A stretch of 64,000 nt of DNA from Astrocystis sublimbata (taxonomy: Eukaryota > Ascomycota > Sordariomycetes > Xylariales > Xylariaceae). Below are positions 49,699-61,502 of this stretch, in pieces (position 1 is the stretch's first letter; every line of letters starts with the position of its first letter). The stretch covers positions 992,001 through 1,056,000 of the forward strand of contig JAJNNY010000003.1 in the NCBI GenBank assembly GCA_022453515.1, in the 5' to 3' direction. The translations under genes were made by a program, and so were the position numbers. The notes beneath the pieces were generated by a model that saw nothing but the letters and a program-made list of their open reading frames with translations, did not search any database and was not told where the DNA came from.

Positions 49699-50961
49699 AA
49701 ACATGTCAGAAACTAAGTGGAAGAGTGGTGGGGAAGACCAATAGCATCGCTGGCAAGCAGGGCATGGGAGGATGAAGCGAATTCTTCGATGTTGCTGCAC
49801 GAGAGATTGTGGAATATACTTGCGTCACGCTTGGGAATAAGCGAGCCGCATCGACACATGATGTTGAGGCCCCGGCGACGATTTACGGTGGCTTACTTTT
49901 TACGAGGCATAGATTCGGATACGGCGTCATGGTTCACATGCATTTGGGCGTTTTCATCATGTCTTTCCCTCGATTTGATATCCCCTGTTACTGGTGCGAA
50001 GTTGCAATGCATGATGATGGTCTGCGGTTGGACAAGGATTCATATCACAACACAGATAACCTAGTGTATGAGACGTTTGGGTTGGAGTCTAATGGAGGCT
50101 ACCTCACTTGTACACCCGGGCCGCTACGGCTAGTATCTGTGCTGGAGACTTTTTACTACAGCAAGGCACCTATTTCAGCAGAGGAATTTGTTGCCATTCT
50201 CGTATAATATATCTTTTCTATGTCATCGCAGGCCGTACAAGTACTTACTCTTCGATTTCCACGCACCTGTTGTGTGTGTGTGTAGTGGATGATTTGGCCT
50301 TTTGCAACAACCATGTACTATTTTGTGACTTGGAGGTGATTTTGTAATAGTGGTTTGTGGCATAGCTGACCGACACGCATCTGTGATGATACATGGCCTG
50401 ACCCTCGCTCTAAGTTCCAAGGTTGCCTGAGTCGGGTCGCTTTGACAAGTGTGCAATATTACTGTTCCCCTGTTGTGTGTGTGTTTTCATACCAGGTAGG
50501 TAAAATTAGCAATCAATGAATGCATATGTACAGTTGCTATATACTCAGGCCCTGATACGTGGTCGAAGTGTATTTGTTCGGTTGCTGGGGCATTAGTGCT
50601 AGGGGTGATGCAATCAAGCTGGATTCAAGCGCTTGATTGTACCTAAGTACCTAAAGTAGTCGACGATGGTCCCGTGACCTGGTGTCTGCCTGTTGATGTT
50701 ATGTAATCGAGGTGAGGCAGCGATCCACCTGCACCACTGCCTGGAGCGCGTCAGTGGTGCCATCATCCATGCCGTGCCTCGCCTCGCCCATCAACAGGTA
50801 TCAACCATCAACTCGGCATTGATTGCTTTGAGACAACCTGCAATCTGGACTTGGTTGCCGCTGCATTCAAAAGCTACACAAGCTCGTCGCTACTGCGCAT
50901 CTGACCAGCCCAGCAACTTCAATGATTCAACACCGCCAATCCAGAGTGTAACCGTGCCACG
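49699..50961. other. Intergenic, 3' region of cut8 and promoter of rad52
   Basis: A 132-codon open frame at 49809-50207 lacks domain features and sits where the cut8 3' UTR should be, so it is not called. A short (GT)n run lies near 50272-50284. Confidence 0.45.
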
Positions 50962-52694
50962 ATGCCTGCGTATGTTGTGTCCCTCACTCCTTCTCGCGCT
51001 CTGTCGACGCGTAACCGCTGACCTTACCTCGTGCGAAACAGTCCCGGCGACCAACATAGCAGCATCGCCAATCCGTTCGAAGAAGCCAAGCCGCGCATAT
51101 CTGAATTCACTGCTGCCGAGATCGCGACTCTGCAGTCCCGACTGGAGAGACAGCTTGGGCCTGAGTACCTGTCCGCCCGCAGTGGTCCCTCCGGCCAGAA
51201 GGTCCACTACATCGCCGCCGAGAAGATAATCGCCCTTGCCAACGATGTCTTTGGCTTCAACGGCTGGTCTTCCAGCATACAGAACATCCAGGTAGACTTT
51301 GTCGACGAGAATCCTCAGACGCTCAAGATCTCTCTGGGGCTGTCCGTCATCGTGCGCATCACTTTGCGAGATGGCACCTACCATGAAGACATTGGGTATG
51401 GCCACATGGAGAACTGCAAGGGGAAGGCCGCCGCATTCGAGAAGGCTAAGAAGGAGGGGACTACAGACGCGATGAAGCGGGCGCTGCGGAGCTTTGGTAA
51501 CGTGCTGGGCAATTGCATCTATGATAAGGACTACTTGGCCAAGGTCACAAAGATCAAGGTTGGGCCGACAAAATTTGACGAAGAGAACCTCCATCGACAT
51601 CCCGATTTCGCCAAGAAGGAGCAGAATAACATCAAGGTCGAGCCGAAAGCTGTCGCTGGCAGGAGTGGCGACCAGGCGGAATTGAATGGTGTGTTTGGCT
51701 CTGACGATATTGACTGGGCAGATGCTGATCTGCTGGACTTGTAGCAATATCAGATGCTTTAGCTCTGGAAGAAGATTTCGGCGATTTTGACATGGCTGAC
51801 TTTGGCGTCACCGATGATGGCCACCCAGATGAAGTTATTTTGCCTGGCTCCCACGGCTCTCACGAGCCTAGTTCCCGTTCGAGCGACAAGCCACAGACAC
51901 CGGCTGCTGGTAATGCCAACAATCGTAGTAGACCGCCGCCCATGAACGGACCTCCCCCACAACCAATGCAGCCACCTCCGAGGACCGCTGCCCAACCCCC
52001 AAAACCCCCCCTTACCCCTAACCAACAACCTCCACGGCCACCTGGCCAGTTTCAGGGTAGACCTAACCCACAACAACACCAATCCAGGCCGCCGAGCCAC
52101 GCAAACGCCGCCGCTCAACAAGCCGCTGCAAACAATAGGACTATGACACCACCACCTAACGCCTTCTCACGGCCGCAGGGTGGTATGAACGCCTCGAACG
52201 GGGGAGCTGGAGGTCCGGAGTCGGCAACCTTCTTCTCCGCACGATCAGTAAAGGACGTACCCGAGAATACAGAGCCAGGCACTGCGGTTATGGAGCGAGG
52301 GGCCAAAGTATTCGATCCCCGCGCCGAGAGTCCCTCGATCCGCAAGACTCCCGGAATAGACCACAACAAATCCAAACCGCTATCTAGAACGGGAGTCCAT
52401 GTCGAGCCAACGAAGAAGGAGCCCGACCAGCAGCGTCCTGGTCCTAGCGGTCCGCCGAATGTTGTCAACCCGTCTATGGCCCAGATGAGACAGATCGGCG
52501 CGCCGGGAGGTGCGGGAAGTCCCCTGGGTAATAGAAACCAGTACCGCCCGCCTACGATGAAGCGACCCGCGCCTGGGAATGGTCCTCCGAATGGCGGCGG
52601 TAATAGGGCGCCGCTGACTGAGGTTTCGAATAATGGACTGCCTGTCGCCCCAGGAGCTACGGCAGTGGACGCTAAAAGGCAGAAGATGGCTTGA
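50962..52694 (+). CDS. rad52: DNA repair protein Rad52
   Basis: Recombination mediator that anneals single strands and loads Rad51 (mus-11 in Neurospora). Exons are 50962-50969 (8 nt, ATG CCT GC), 51042-51688 and 51754-52694, 531 aa in total. The conserved N-terminal DNA-binding/oligomerisation domain is complete: LERQLGPEYLSARSGPSGQKVHYIAAEKIIALANDVFGFNGWSSSI, DFVDENPQTLKISLGLSVIVRITLRDGTYHEDIGYGHMEN, GKAAAFEKAKKEGTTDAMKRALRSFGNVLGNCIYDKDYL. The C-terminal half is disordered and Pro/Gln-rich, with an acidic DALALEEDFGDFDMADFG segment right after intron 2 and a FDPRAESPSIRKTPGIDHNKSKPL motif further on. Intron 2 (51689-51753) uses a GTGTGT donor. If retained it remains open for 21 codons and ends the protein at DADLLDL. 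Confidence 0.95.
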
Positions 52695-53779
52695 TGATTT
52701 GATGATTCACCAACACGTATGTGGTATTGCAGCATCAATTGCTTTTCAAGCTCCCCTCTTGCAACAGGCTATGATGTGGGAATGGCTAGGGCTTTGAGGA
52801 ATATGACTCGGTGCTCTGTTCACCCCTTGTACAAATGCGTGGACTTTTATCTTTATCTCGTTTTGCTGGGACGCGTCTGCGGCAGTAAGCACAGTTAGGC
52901 GTCAGGAGTGTATGGCGATATTTGCTACTTCGAAAAGGGAAAGAGCTGTAATGCAGACGCGAGATTCTCTTTTGGCGACGCTTAAGGTACCAGCGTTGTA
53001 ATTTCTCGGAGAAATATACGTGCGTATGTTTGTATGTGTGTGTGCTGTGGTGATACCTGATCTGCTATGTTGTGCTGCCTCGGAGTATTACAATAGCGGG
53101 ACGGGATGAACCGACATGGGGGGATCTAGCTGCCTGGGCGGGGTCCTACCCGGTACTTAGTCGCGGACACAGACATTGTTGACGCTACCTAATCCTCGAA
53201 TATTGCTCATACGATAACAGACGGTCAGCGCCTCAGATTTTAGTTGTTTGCTGCGAGTCGCATACCTTGAAAGTCCCAGGTACTAAATATTCGCAGGGGC
53301 AAGCCAGGAGCTGAGTCGTAGTTGGCTCCCAACGCGGAAGTGTACGAGGTGCTACATGAGATGACCTACCCCAAAGATCTAGTACCTAGATAGGTATGCG
53401 TTTGTCCCCATGCCTCACCGAAACGGGAACCCCGCGTCTTATTCGTCTGGGGTAATGAGGGGCAAAGAAGCTCTTGTACCTCGTTTGTATACTGGCTGAT
53501 AAACAATAAGCTCGCGACCCTACAGCGTACCTAGCATGAGGCGTCCCGCAAGGCAACTAGATGGTGGCTTTGAGGCGTTTTGGAACCTTGGCAGGCAGCA
53601 GCAGCAGCAGCCTCTTGAGATCTAGTGTTCGTGAGCAACATCACGAACGCTGAGTGTATGGCAAACTGCGTCGAATGAATGTACAACTTAGAACTACCCC
53701 AAATTGCCGATTCATTGGAGGCATTTACTAGTGGATTGTCCCTGATGTGTGAAGTATACGGTCTGCGACCCGAGGAAGA
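52695..53779. other. Intergenic, boundary of the accessory block
   Basis: No gene is supported. A (GCA)n run lies at about 53596-53611 on the antisense side of an unsupported minus frame. Confidence 0.45.
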
Positions 53780-55163
53780 ATGCGTCTGGCTAGTCACACG
53801 ATAGGGCATAATACAGCTCTCGACAGCGCAACACAATACAATATCCAAGTGAACTTGGCAACCTTTATAAACGGCAAGCTCGAAGAGACACGAAACTCGG
53901 CATCGGGGGAAGCGATGATACGTACGTGCCCGCAGCCACTCTGTGTTCATAGCTGCGACTAATTAACCTCACAGAATTCTTGACATCTTTTTTGCCTCAA
54001 AAAGAGAACCATACGTTTAGTTCCCGCATGGGTTCCGATACTTCGAGTTCATTGAGGTCAGATTCAGAATCGATGGAGTCGCTTCGATCCGGCTGTTCCG
54101 AAATGCGTGCCACTTCGAGGAGGGATTGGTCGAGGAGCGTGCAAGCGTACTGCCCGAGGTCCCGTCCTGCCATCCAAAACCTCAAGTTGGAGCACCTCAC
54201 GTCAATATCAGATTGGTTGGCAGCTATTGGTTCTACAATACTGTTAGTAGAAGTGGTGGTGAAAGAGTTGCCGCCCGGTCCCTCTTGGGCGACAGACTTC
54301 GTCCTGGAAATGGCAAGTTATTTTGAAACGCCAAACAGCGGATTCAAGGCGAACTCGGGTGCCATCGTCACCCACCTCTGTCGTAAAGAGAGCGCACAGA
54401 AGTACGGCGAAAGAGGTTTGCTCCAGGTGTGTCTCTCTCGACATGCAATACGTCAAGAGCGTTCTCGGCGTTCACGTGCTAAAATTGAGTACTAACTCAC
54501 ATTAGGACATTCTTGATCAAATTCTCGAAGCTGACCCTGAGAGGTCTGAGAATCCTGGAAAGTATCGACAGGTCGGGTTTGAAGAGCATAAGCTTTATTT
54601 TGGCGAATATAAACTCGAAGAGCTATGGCATTGGATCGTACAATGTCTCAAAGTAACACGTATAAGATATCTCGTGATTATGCTCGACCATATCGAGGAG
54701 GTCTTCCTAGAGACCCTAATCGATGATCCCAGTCGTTATCGACGATTCATCCAGGACTTAGACTCTTACACGACAGCTCTTTACAGAGATTGCGGTATCA
54801 CTGTTAAAACTATGGTCACTTGCCGGTTGGATGCGGCGGCTTGCGACTTCTATAAAATCAAAGCGTCCCGCATCACCATACAGCAACCGTCTCGACGACA
54901 GCATTCCAATAGAGACGATTGGTGATTCGCAGTCCTTCGATATTCCCCTTACCGAACTAAACAACAATGTAGTCGAGATCGTCTTCTCCCAAAGAAGCCT
55001 GCTATCACCTCTGGAGCATGAATCGATGCGAGCTGCACCAGCTGATAATGCCTTTAAGCTCACATATCTCGGCAAGACCTCGCAGCCGGCAGGGTCTCGA
55101 CCCTTACGCTACCGGTGGGGTTATTGTCACTTCATAAAAGACTCTTCCACTGAAAAGCGGTAA
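53780..55163 (+). CDS. STAND/NACHT-NTPase-like protein lacking a canonical P-loop
   Basis: Exons 53780-53921, 53975-54426 and 54506 onward are in continuous phase. Reading on in one frame ends at 54925 (337 aa). Alternatively an intron 54826-54883 (GTTGGA donor, CATACAG acceptor) shifts to the frame that stays open to 55163. The region after residue ~130 has the order seen in fungal STAND-like NTPases: HLTSISDWLAAIGSTILLVEVVVKE where a P-loop strand would be (no GxxxxGK), then PSWATDFVLEMASYF, a Walker-B-like YLVIMLDHIEEV, and a sensor-1-like VKTMVTCR. The N-terminus is Ser-rich. The second frame ends with FKLTYLGKTSQPAGSRPLRYRWGYC. It may be a degenerate NTPase or a pseudogene. It converges on the AAA ATPase gene, 92 bp away. 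Confidence 0.55.
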
Positions 55164-55255
55164 GCAGAACGAACATAAAGGTCTATTCTAAGCTGACATT
55201 TGCGATGAGAGTTCATCTTGGTCTCGTTACCGTACCTTGCGCTCGAAACACCACT

Positions 55256-57811
55256 TCACGAGGCTGGACCCTGGGTCTGACGGATCATCCGCTTGATATA
55301 CTCGTGCCTTTCATGAGGGTCATCTGAGTTCCCTTGCATGAGCTCTCGGAATTCACGACCAAGACTGAGCATCTGCCGTATGTGTTGGATGTCGAGGCTT
55401 TCTGTGATCGAGCAATCAGCTTGAGAAACATACGAGGCCGTCTTGGTCACGGAAAGGAAAGAGAAGGGGACACTATAGTTACCCTTTTCTTTACTGGCCA
55501 GCGTCACAGCTGCGGTGATGCACGTCTTAATCTGCCGGCCATTCATGGAAGTGTATACCCCATTCTCGGCTGCCTTTAGGTCGAACTCGATAAACCGATC
55601 TAGTACTTTCTTCTGGGCTTCTGGCAAATCTTCGAGATGCGAGATCAAGTCTTTCCAGATCTTTTTCTGTGCCTCAAAGTCGAAGTCTGGAAGCTGAATC
55701 GGCATCTTTACACGCGATTCTAGCGCCGGATCAAGTCCAATAACACCGGTTGAGGTTATGAACAACAGAGCTTCGGAATCATCGAGGTGGTGCAGAAAGC
55801 TGGAAACGATTGCATACTGCCGCAGGTCTTGTGCATCGCGCGCTCGAATAAACATGTCAGCGTCGTCTAGCAATACTATGGCTTTCCAGTTGGCGGCGCG
55901 GAGGCTGGTTTCCTGGAGCCGTTTTTCGAAAACCTCTAGATCCGTTCCTAGGTCGGCACATGTTATCTTATAAAGTGGAATGCCATGCTTGGCTGCGAAA
56001 CATTCTGTGCTCATCAAGTCAGTAAATAGATTGGGGGGCGCAAGACGTATTGCCATCATGACCAAGAGTGCTTTACCTGCGGTGAAGGTCTTCCCTGTTC
56101 CAGGATTCCCATGCAGAAGAATTGTGAACCCGCTTCGAGTTCCTTTCGTGGCAGAATCGCCATTATCTATCGACCTGTCCTCACAATATACATTGACAGC
56201 GGATTCCAGAAAACCCATGTCACGATCCTTCATCACAAGCCTATCAAGAGCATTGTCATGGATTTGGACGTCTCCGACATCCTCTGGCAGTATCAGCTCC
56301 CAAGATTTATGTCTTAGAGAAAACGCCCACAGCCTCGATGGACAGAACAGAAAACTGCCGTTTATGCTTTGAGAGGACTTTTGGGTATTCCAAGCTCCAT
56401 TTTGAGACACCTTCGTGCATATATCGAAGTCGTGCGGAGCATTAGCTGGATAGGGGTATAGTCCGAGAGACCCCCCAAGACACGCAAGACAAGTCAAGCT
56501 TGCGCATGGCAGATTTCGTAAGACACAGCTTGTATGCTTACTAGACGTCATATAATCGATGATGATGTTGATGGAGTCCTAGAAAAGTGGTTAGAGCCAA
56601 TAACAATCATGTTCGTCACGGTACTGGTAATTGCCGTACCTGTCGCACAGATCGGGGCCAGGCTTGACCATGATATGTTTTGTGATTTACATCGCGGCTA
56701 TACTCCCAGAATAGCCTTCCTCGTTCCATCAGCCTGCCAGTTAGATCCTCTAGACGTTGAAAATGCCAATCAGGAACAATCCCGATGTCTCGGATTGGTA
56801 ACTCTGAGGAGTATCGGTGCACTGTGAGCACCTCGCGCTTAGGGGTAAGCCATTTGCCAGTCGCATCAAGGTCTAGGAATAGACAATGGATTCGTATCTC
56901 ATCAGAGCCTAAACCGGGACTTGACTCCGTTCTCTCTACCTTGTATGCTCGCCATCCACCTTGGTCTTTCGCAAAGACTGTCGCACCCCGGGGGTAGATA
57001 AGCCAAATATCATCGAAAGCGATGTTCCTGCAATCTTTGGCTTCGATCTCATCAAGCTTCTCCCAAGTGGTAGGGCGCTCCGCCTTGACGAAATCCAGGA
57101 GCAGTTCAGCGTGACGCGAGGTATGTTTCCCGGGATCTTGTTTTGCAACCTGCCTGATCCTCTCCCTTTTGTGGAAAAGCCACTGATAAGGCTCGATGAT
57201 AGTTGATGACGTCGAGAACGACTCGTATGTGTCAGAGTCGCCATATGGACTGATCGATACTTGCCGGAGCACGTCGCCCAGAAGAGGGCATATGATGCGT
57301 AATGAGGACCTCTGCTGTATCGGCTGTATCTCAAATACGAGGTCGCCTGTGATGGGGTTTTTACACTCGAATGGCCCCGACTCTGACCGCTGGGGATGAA
57401 CGCGATCGAAAAGGGGCGACTATTCAGTAGTGAGCGAATGGTGATGGGGATTAACACATTTTTTCACAATTTTCATACCTGAGGTTTTTTAGGCCACGGG
57501 TGCCCGTAGAGTGGCTGCAATCCAAGAGACCCTACCGCAGTGGCCCCCTCGTCGGTGGCCACCACCGTGCCTGATTGAGATTCTCGTCTGTTTCTTGCAG
57601 CCCTCTCGAGCTCGCTCGACTCCGGTCTTGTCATCTGAAACGTCGTAATGCCGCGTCGAGGTGGCTGACTCGTAGGAGAAACTGGCGACTCGCTGGGGGA
57701 ACGTTGGATGGAACGTTGAAGAGACACCGATGGGCGAGCATTGTCCCGAGGAGTTGCTACGAGTTGCCCGGCGGTAGCGCTCGCGGCGGGCTTTGACGAA
57801 GACAGTCCCAT
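55256..57811 (-). CDS. AAA-type ATPase with N-terminal DUF7025-like domain
   Basis: Five exons are inferred: 57811-57479, 57419-56640, 56578-56077, 56004-55483 and 55401-55256, about 760 aa. The Ser/Pro-rich N-terminus begins MGLSSSKPAAS. Then comes a DUF7025-like region (IIEPYQWLFHKRERIRQ, AELLLDFVKAE, FDDIWLIYPRGATVFAKDQGGWRAYKV) typical of a large fungal family of AAA ATPases. The LFCPSRLWAFSLRHKSWELI linker leads into the ATPase: Walker A GNPGTGKT at about 528-535, KHGIPLYKITCADLGTD, Walker B AIVLLDDAD at about 580-588, sensor 1 ALLFITST, and the arginine-finger region LDPALESRV. The Walker B has Asp-Asp where the family usually has Asp-Glu. Introns inside TAECFAAKH and EKESLDIQH are supported by family spacing. 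A further possible intron follows MTSS in exon 3. Cellular role unknown. Confidence 0.85.
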
Positions 57812-59754
57812 CGCAATATAGACGTTAAGATTCCAATATGATCATTAGCCAGTATCCGTGAGAGAAGAGACTGCTATTCCAGAGTGAGCTATTAGTTTGA
57901 TGCTCAGAATGGAAATATTCTGGTTGCGCAAGTTCGAAGATTGCGATCCAAAAACAACCCCGCTCGAAACATTCACATATTTCGAATAGCCGACGGGCAT
58001 CATCCTGTCCTATTACCAGACTGGCGCTATATCACCTCACCGCCATCACAGCCCACCCCCTCACCATGCAAGAGACGCCTTCCTTCTCCCATAAGCTGCC
58101 GGCCCCGGCACCCGTAGGAGGCAAGGAGTGTACACCAAAGCCAATCTGCTTACACCAGCTGCGGTACATCGCATGATCACCACATGCTGTGATGCAACAG
58201 CGGAAAACCAAAAAACGACTCGGGTGTCCAATGGGGGCATGGCTATGAGGATGGGCGTCCCATTATTGCTGCCCTCGTGCGTCCGTCCCCCATGCAAGCT
58301 AGGCTATCACTGCAGCCACGGCGCAGTAATATCGAGCGAGACTTGTCCGAATCGGTGATGAGTTGCCGCGAGCATGCAGATCTGGGCCTTGTCACAGACT
58401 GTTCGGGGCTGTAGGCCGGTGAGGTTCGAGGGTTGATTTGTCGTGGGCTTAGTGAACGGTCACGCACCAATACGAACCTGGGTGTTGAGATTCATTATAA
58501 GCATGTATTTATAGTGATGAAGGCTGGTTTGATATATCTCTTGTTTCTGTGAACGTATTAGTATATGAGCAGCCCAGGTCTATATCTTGGTCTACAGTTA
58601 TTGAAAGATGTGGGATAAGAACAACATACAACAAGACTAACACCCCTGACTGCTTCATGAACGTAATGATCTGACGTGTAAATCACTAAGATCGTTTATT
58701 TGACTGAATCTTAGCAAACACTTCGTTACACAATTGGCTTGTGTATGGTGCTGATGTTATCGTCAGCTCCGTCCTGATTTCTGTCATCTGAAAGACAAGG
58801 CACTGATTCATGGCGTATCGTTGCGGCGTTGCTAAAGTTCGTCCCATCAATTGGAATGAAGCAAAATAAGCGGCTCATATGAGCTTTCTTTCTGAAGAGG
58901 AGGGCATCAAGGTATAAAGGTACATCTGTGTCGATGTCGCCTTGCAGTAAACGCCTGTTGTTGATGACTCTTTTCGCTCATTGGTGAATAGCTAACACAG
59001 GCTCTGGTTCCTTTTCACACATTGCTGGAGCTACTATCTTCCGCATTCGGGGGGCATAAGTACGTACCCCAACAGACACCAATGAAAAAGATACCTAATG
59101 TGGGTGCTGCATTATCTCTGATAGACGTACGTCTCCAAAACTGGTAACCGAAGTCGATTGAATTTTGCGCTGTTTTGAAAACCTTGACTCTGAGGTTGTA
59201 GCCTACTTGAAAAAAACAAGAATCAGAAGGATACAAGTCCAATTTGCTAGAGGAATTTTGCGAGAGAAATGTGTGTTATCGCCCTCGGTGACAGACTGTG
59301 TTGCTTAGCTATTTCGACTGATTAGCGAGAAAGTTTTCACGCCAGACTCAACAATGCTGAGAACGGCGGTGTATGATTTGCCCCGTGCAACATAGAAAAT
59401 ATTCTCTTCTATAATCTTATGAACTCTTTCCCCTGTGATATCTTGTTGTGAGGAACTACCATTTTATGATTTTAAGTATCATCATCTGTCGTTCTGCTTT
59501 CTAGGCTACACCAATTGAGAAGCAGGAGAACTATCAGGCACTTACAAATGAAAGCACGCCACGACGTTCTGGGCACCAAAACACATTGCGATCCAGTTTA
59601 ATAATCGGACTTCCACCACAGATTCAATCCGCGATTGTCGCGTGTACCGAATTTCTCAATATCTGCCCCAACAAGATATTCACTCGTCTGTTTTAACTCT
59701 AGACATACTATTCTGCTATGATATGCAGAGATTGTAATCATCGGATTGCCCTCA
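57812..59754. promoter_or_regulatory. Divergent intergenic region of the accessory block
   Basis: 1.9 kb between the AAA ATPase gene (minus) and the SesA/HeLo-like gene (plus), which are divergently transcribed. No gene is supported. Confidence 0.45.
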
Positions 59755-60520
59755 ATGGTATGCGAGACCTTATAATCATCAGACTTTCATAGAACTACAT
59801 AGGGACACCCCAGTCTGACTCACATTTTTATGCTAGGATATCATCGGTGCTGCCGCCTCCGTGGGACAGCTCCTAGCCCAAGCCATTGGTTTGTGGCAGC
59901 AATTTGAGAGTGCACGCGACATCGTGAAAACAGCGCCCCAAGTTCTCGCGAACACATCGGCGAATCTGGCCAACTTATCAGACATAGTTCTCGAGATTCG
60001 GCATAAGCCCGAGCTGTGTACCCCCGAGATACATGCACAGATCAACATCATCGGAACTATCGCCACTGAGATCTGTCAAAGGCTGGAAGTCATGGCGCGA
60101 ATACAAAGCAGAAGCATCTTGCGCCAGCGACTGCGTGCGTTTAGTCGAGGCCCAAGGGACGAAGCCAAGCTGGCAGACGTCCTCAGGCAACTAGAGGCTG
60201 CGAAAGTTGAACTGGTAATTCGAATGCATTTGGCTCACGTGAGCATCACCGGCAAATTGGCCGATGACATAGGGAGACTTGTGCAAGACCCAGGAATTGC
60301 AAACCAGTCACGATTAACGAAGGGCTCGGATGGACACTGCCTGCTGATCCAAGACAACGAAACGGAAGAAGATGGGAGCCAGGTCAACAGCATAATGGGG
60401 TTGGAGGCTTCGCCAAAGCCCACGACTGCGAAGATAACGGGGAATGTAGCGCGAGGAGGACAGACTAATTTCATCGGCGGAAAAGATGTTTTGAAATTCT
60501 TGAATCAACTGCATGATTGA
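59755..60520 (+). CDS. SesA/HeLo-like cell-death-type domain protein with two amyloid-like pseudo-repeats
   Basis: Exon 1 is the ATG alone (59755-59757), followed by an intron 59758-59836 (GTATGC donor, TGCTAG acceptor) and exon 2 59837-60520, 228 aa. The N-terminus becomes MDIIGAAASVGQLLAQAIGLW, as in fungal NLR N-terminal alpha-helical (SesA/HeLo-type) domains. Helical stretches continue through about residue 155 (LANLSDIVLEIRHKPELC, LADVLRQLEAAKVELVIRM). After a linker come two related motifs about 30 residues apart: IQDNETEEDGSQVNSIMG (172-189) and ITGNVARGGQTNFIGG (201-216), pattern I-x-x-N...G-x-Q/T-x-N-x-I-x-G. This resembles the paired beta-solenoid pseudo-repeats of HET-s-type prion-forming motifs, which pass an amyloid signal from NLRs to effectors. 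The family assignment is by memory of pattern, not search. Confidence 0.7.
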
Positions 60521-61502
60521 TCTCAAACCCAATTTTCAGCCAAGTCATCCCTGCTGCAAGTTACTGCGTCGCCTCTACGTCTTTGGCAGAAAACAAGTTG
60601 ACGTTGAATTACTATAATGACCCGAAAGTCTTGTGTCACAAGGTGAACCTCGGGCATCACCAAATGTGCAAAAAGGTAGAAAGGGGCGACTTGGACATCC
60701 TCGCGCAAGAATGCCATTTAGTTATGGCCTTACTAAAACGCGCATTCCTTTTCGCAATTCCCAACCCCGATTTCTACTGCAAATTGACTCTAGACAGGTG
60801 TGGAAGAGAATTAATTAATTCCCATTTCTCTTCTTTCTTTGAGCTGCTGCTATGCCCCGGCAACCGCATTACTGGCTTTGTGCCTCCGCGTGGTGATATT
60901 CGCGTTGATACTATAGCTATCACAGGCAACAATACAAACGTTGTCTTAGAGGTACCAACACAACTGTGCATTACTCAGCTTTCCAAAATCATCGGAACCC
61001 ATTCCAAAAGGAAGGAGGCCTCCAGGCCCGACCATTCGGCAAAGTCATGATACTGCATATCACCACAGAGCCTACCGAAAACCCATGCTGCTGATACTGT
61101 TTCCTACGAGGTGGTGGGTGTCATCAACAGCCTATACCGAAAGTATCGCTGTCACCTTGCTGACAGATATGGTACCATTGGCTGCCGTCCCAATGCATGT
61201 AAGGCAGCCACCTGAGGGGTCGACGTTATCATCGTGAGGTATTGAGGCGGGGGCCCAATCATGGCTAATACTCAGCGACGGTATGAAACTCGCTAACACA
61301 GGCAGCAGTAGCAGGAGGGTTGCCTTGTCTGCCTGTTTCGGTGAATCGCGAACCAGTCGGGAGTTGTTGGTGTCTATAAACATTCGATGTGTCTCTGACA
61401 CGCCTCGATTGTGAGGCTCTGGATTCCTCAGACCTATTTTCCAGGACCAAAAAACAACCTTCCTACTTTTGCTACGATCAAATCGCGTCGCCCAAGACCA
61501 CA
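60521..61502. other. Intergenic; open frame without ATG
   Basis: A frame runs from 60517 to 61050 (about 177 codons: NKLTLNYYNDPKV..., RVDTIAITGNNTNVVLEV) with no ATG near its start. It could be a 3' exon of the upstream gene, joined by an intron ending at TTTTCAG 60539, or a degenerate gene. I could not find a matching donor, so it is not called. Confidence 0.35.

Noticed and set aside
49809..50207. 132-codon frame downstream of cut8
   Set aside because: It lies in the expected 3' UTR, has no recognisable motif, and overlaps other open frames.
53531..53950. 139-codon minus-strand frame overlapping the NTPase-like gene start
   Set aside because: It overlaps exon 1 of the better-supported plus-strand gene, is Ala/Cys/Ser-biased around a GCA repeat, and has no domain.
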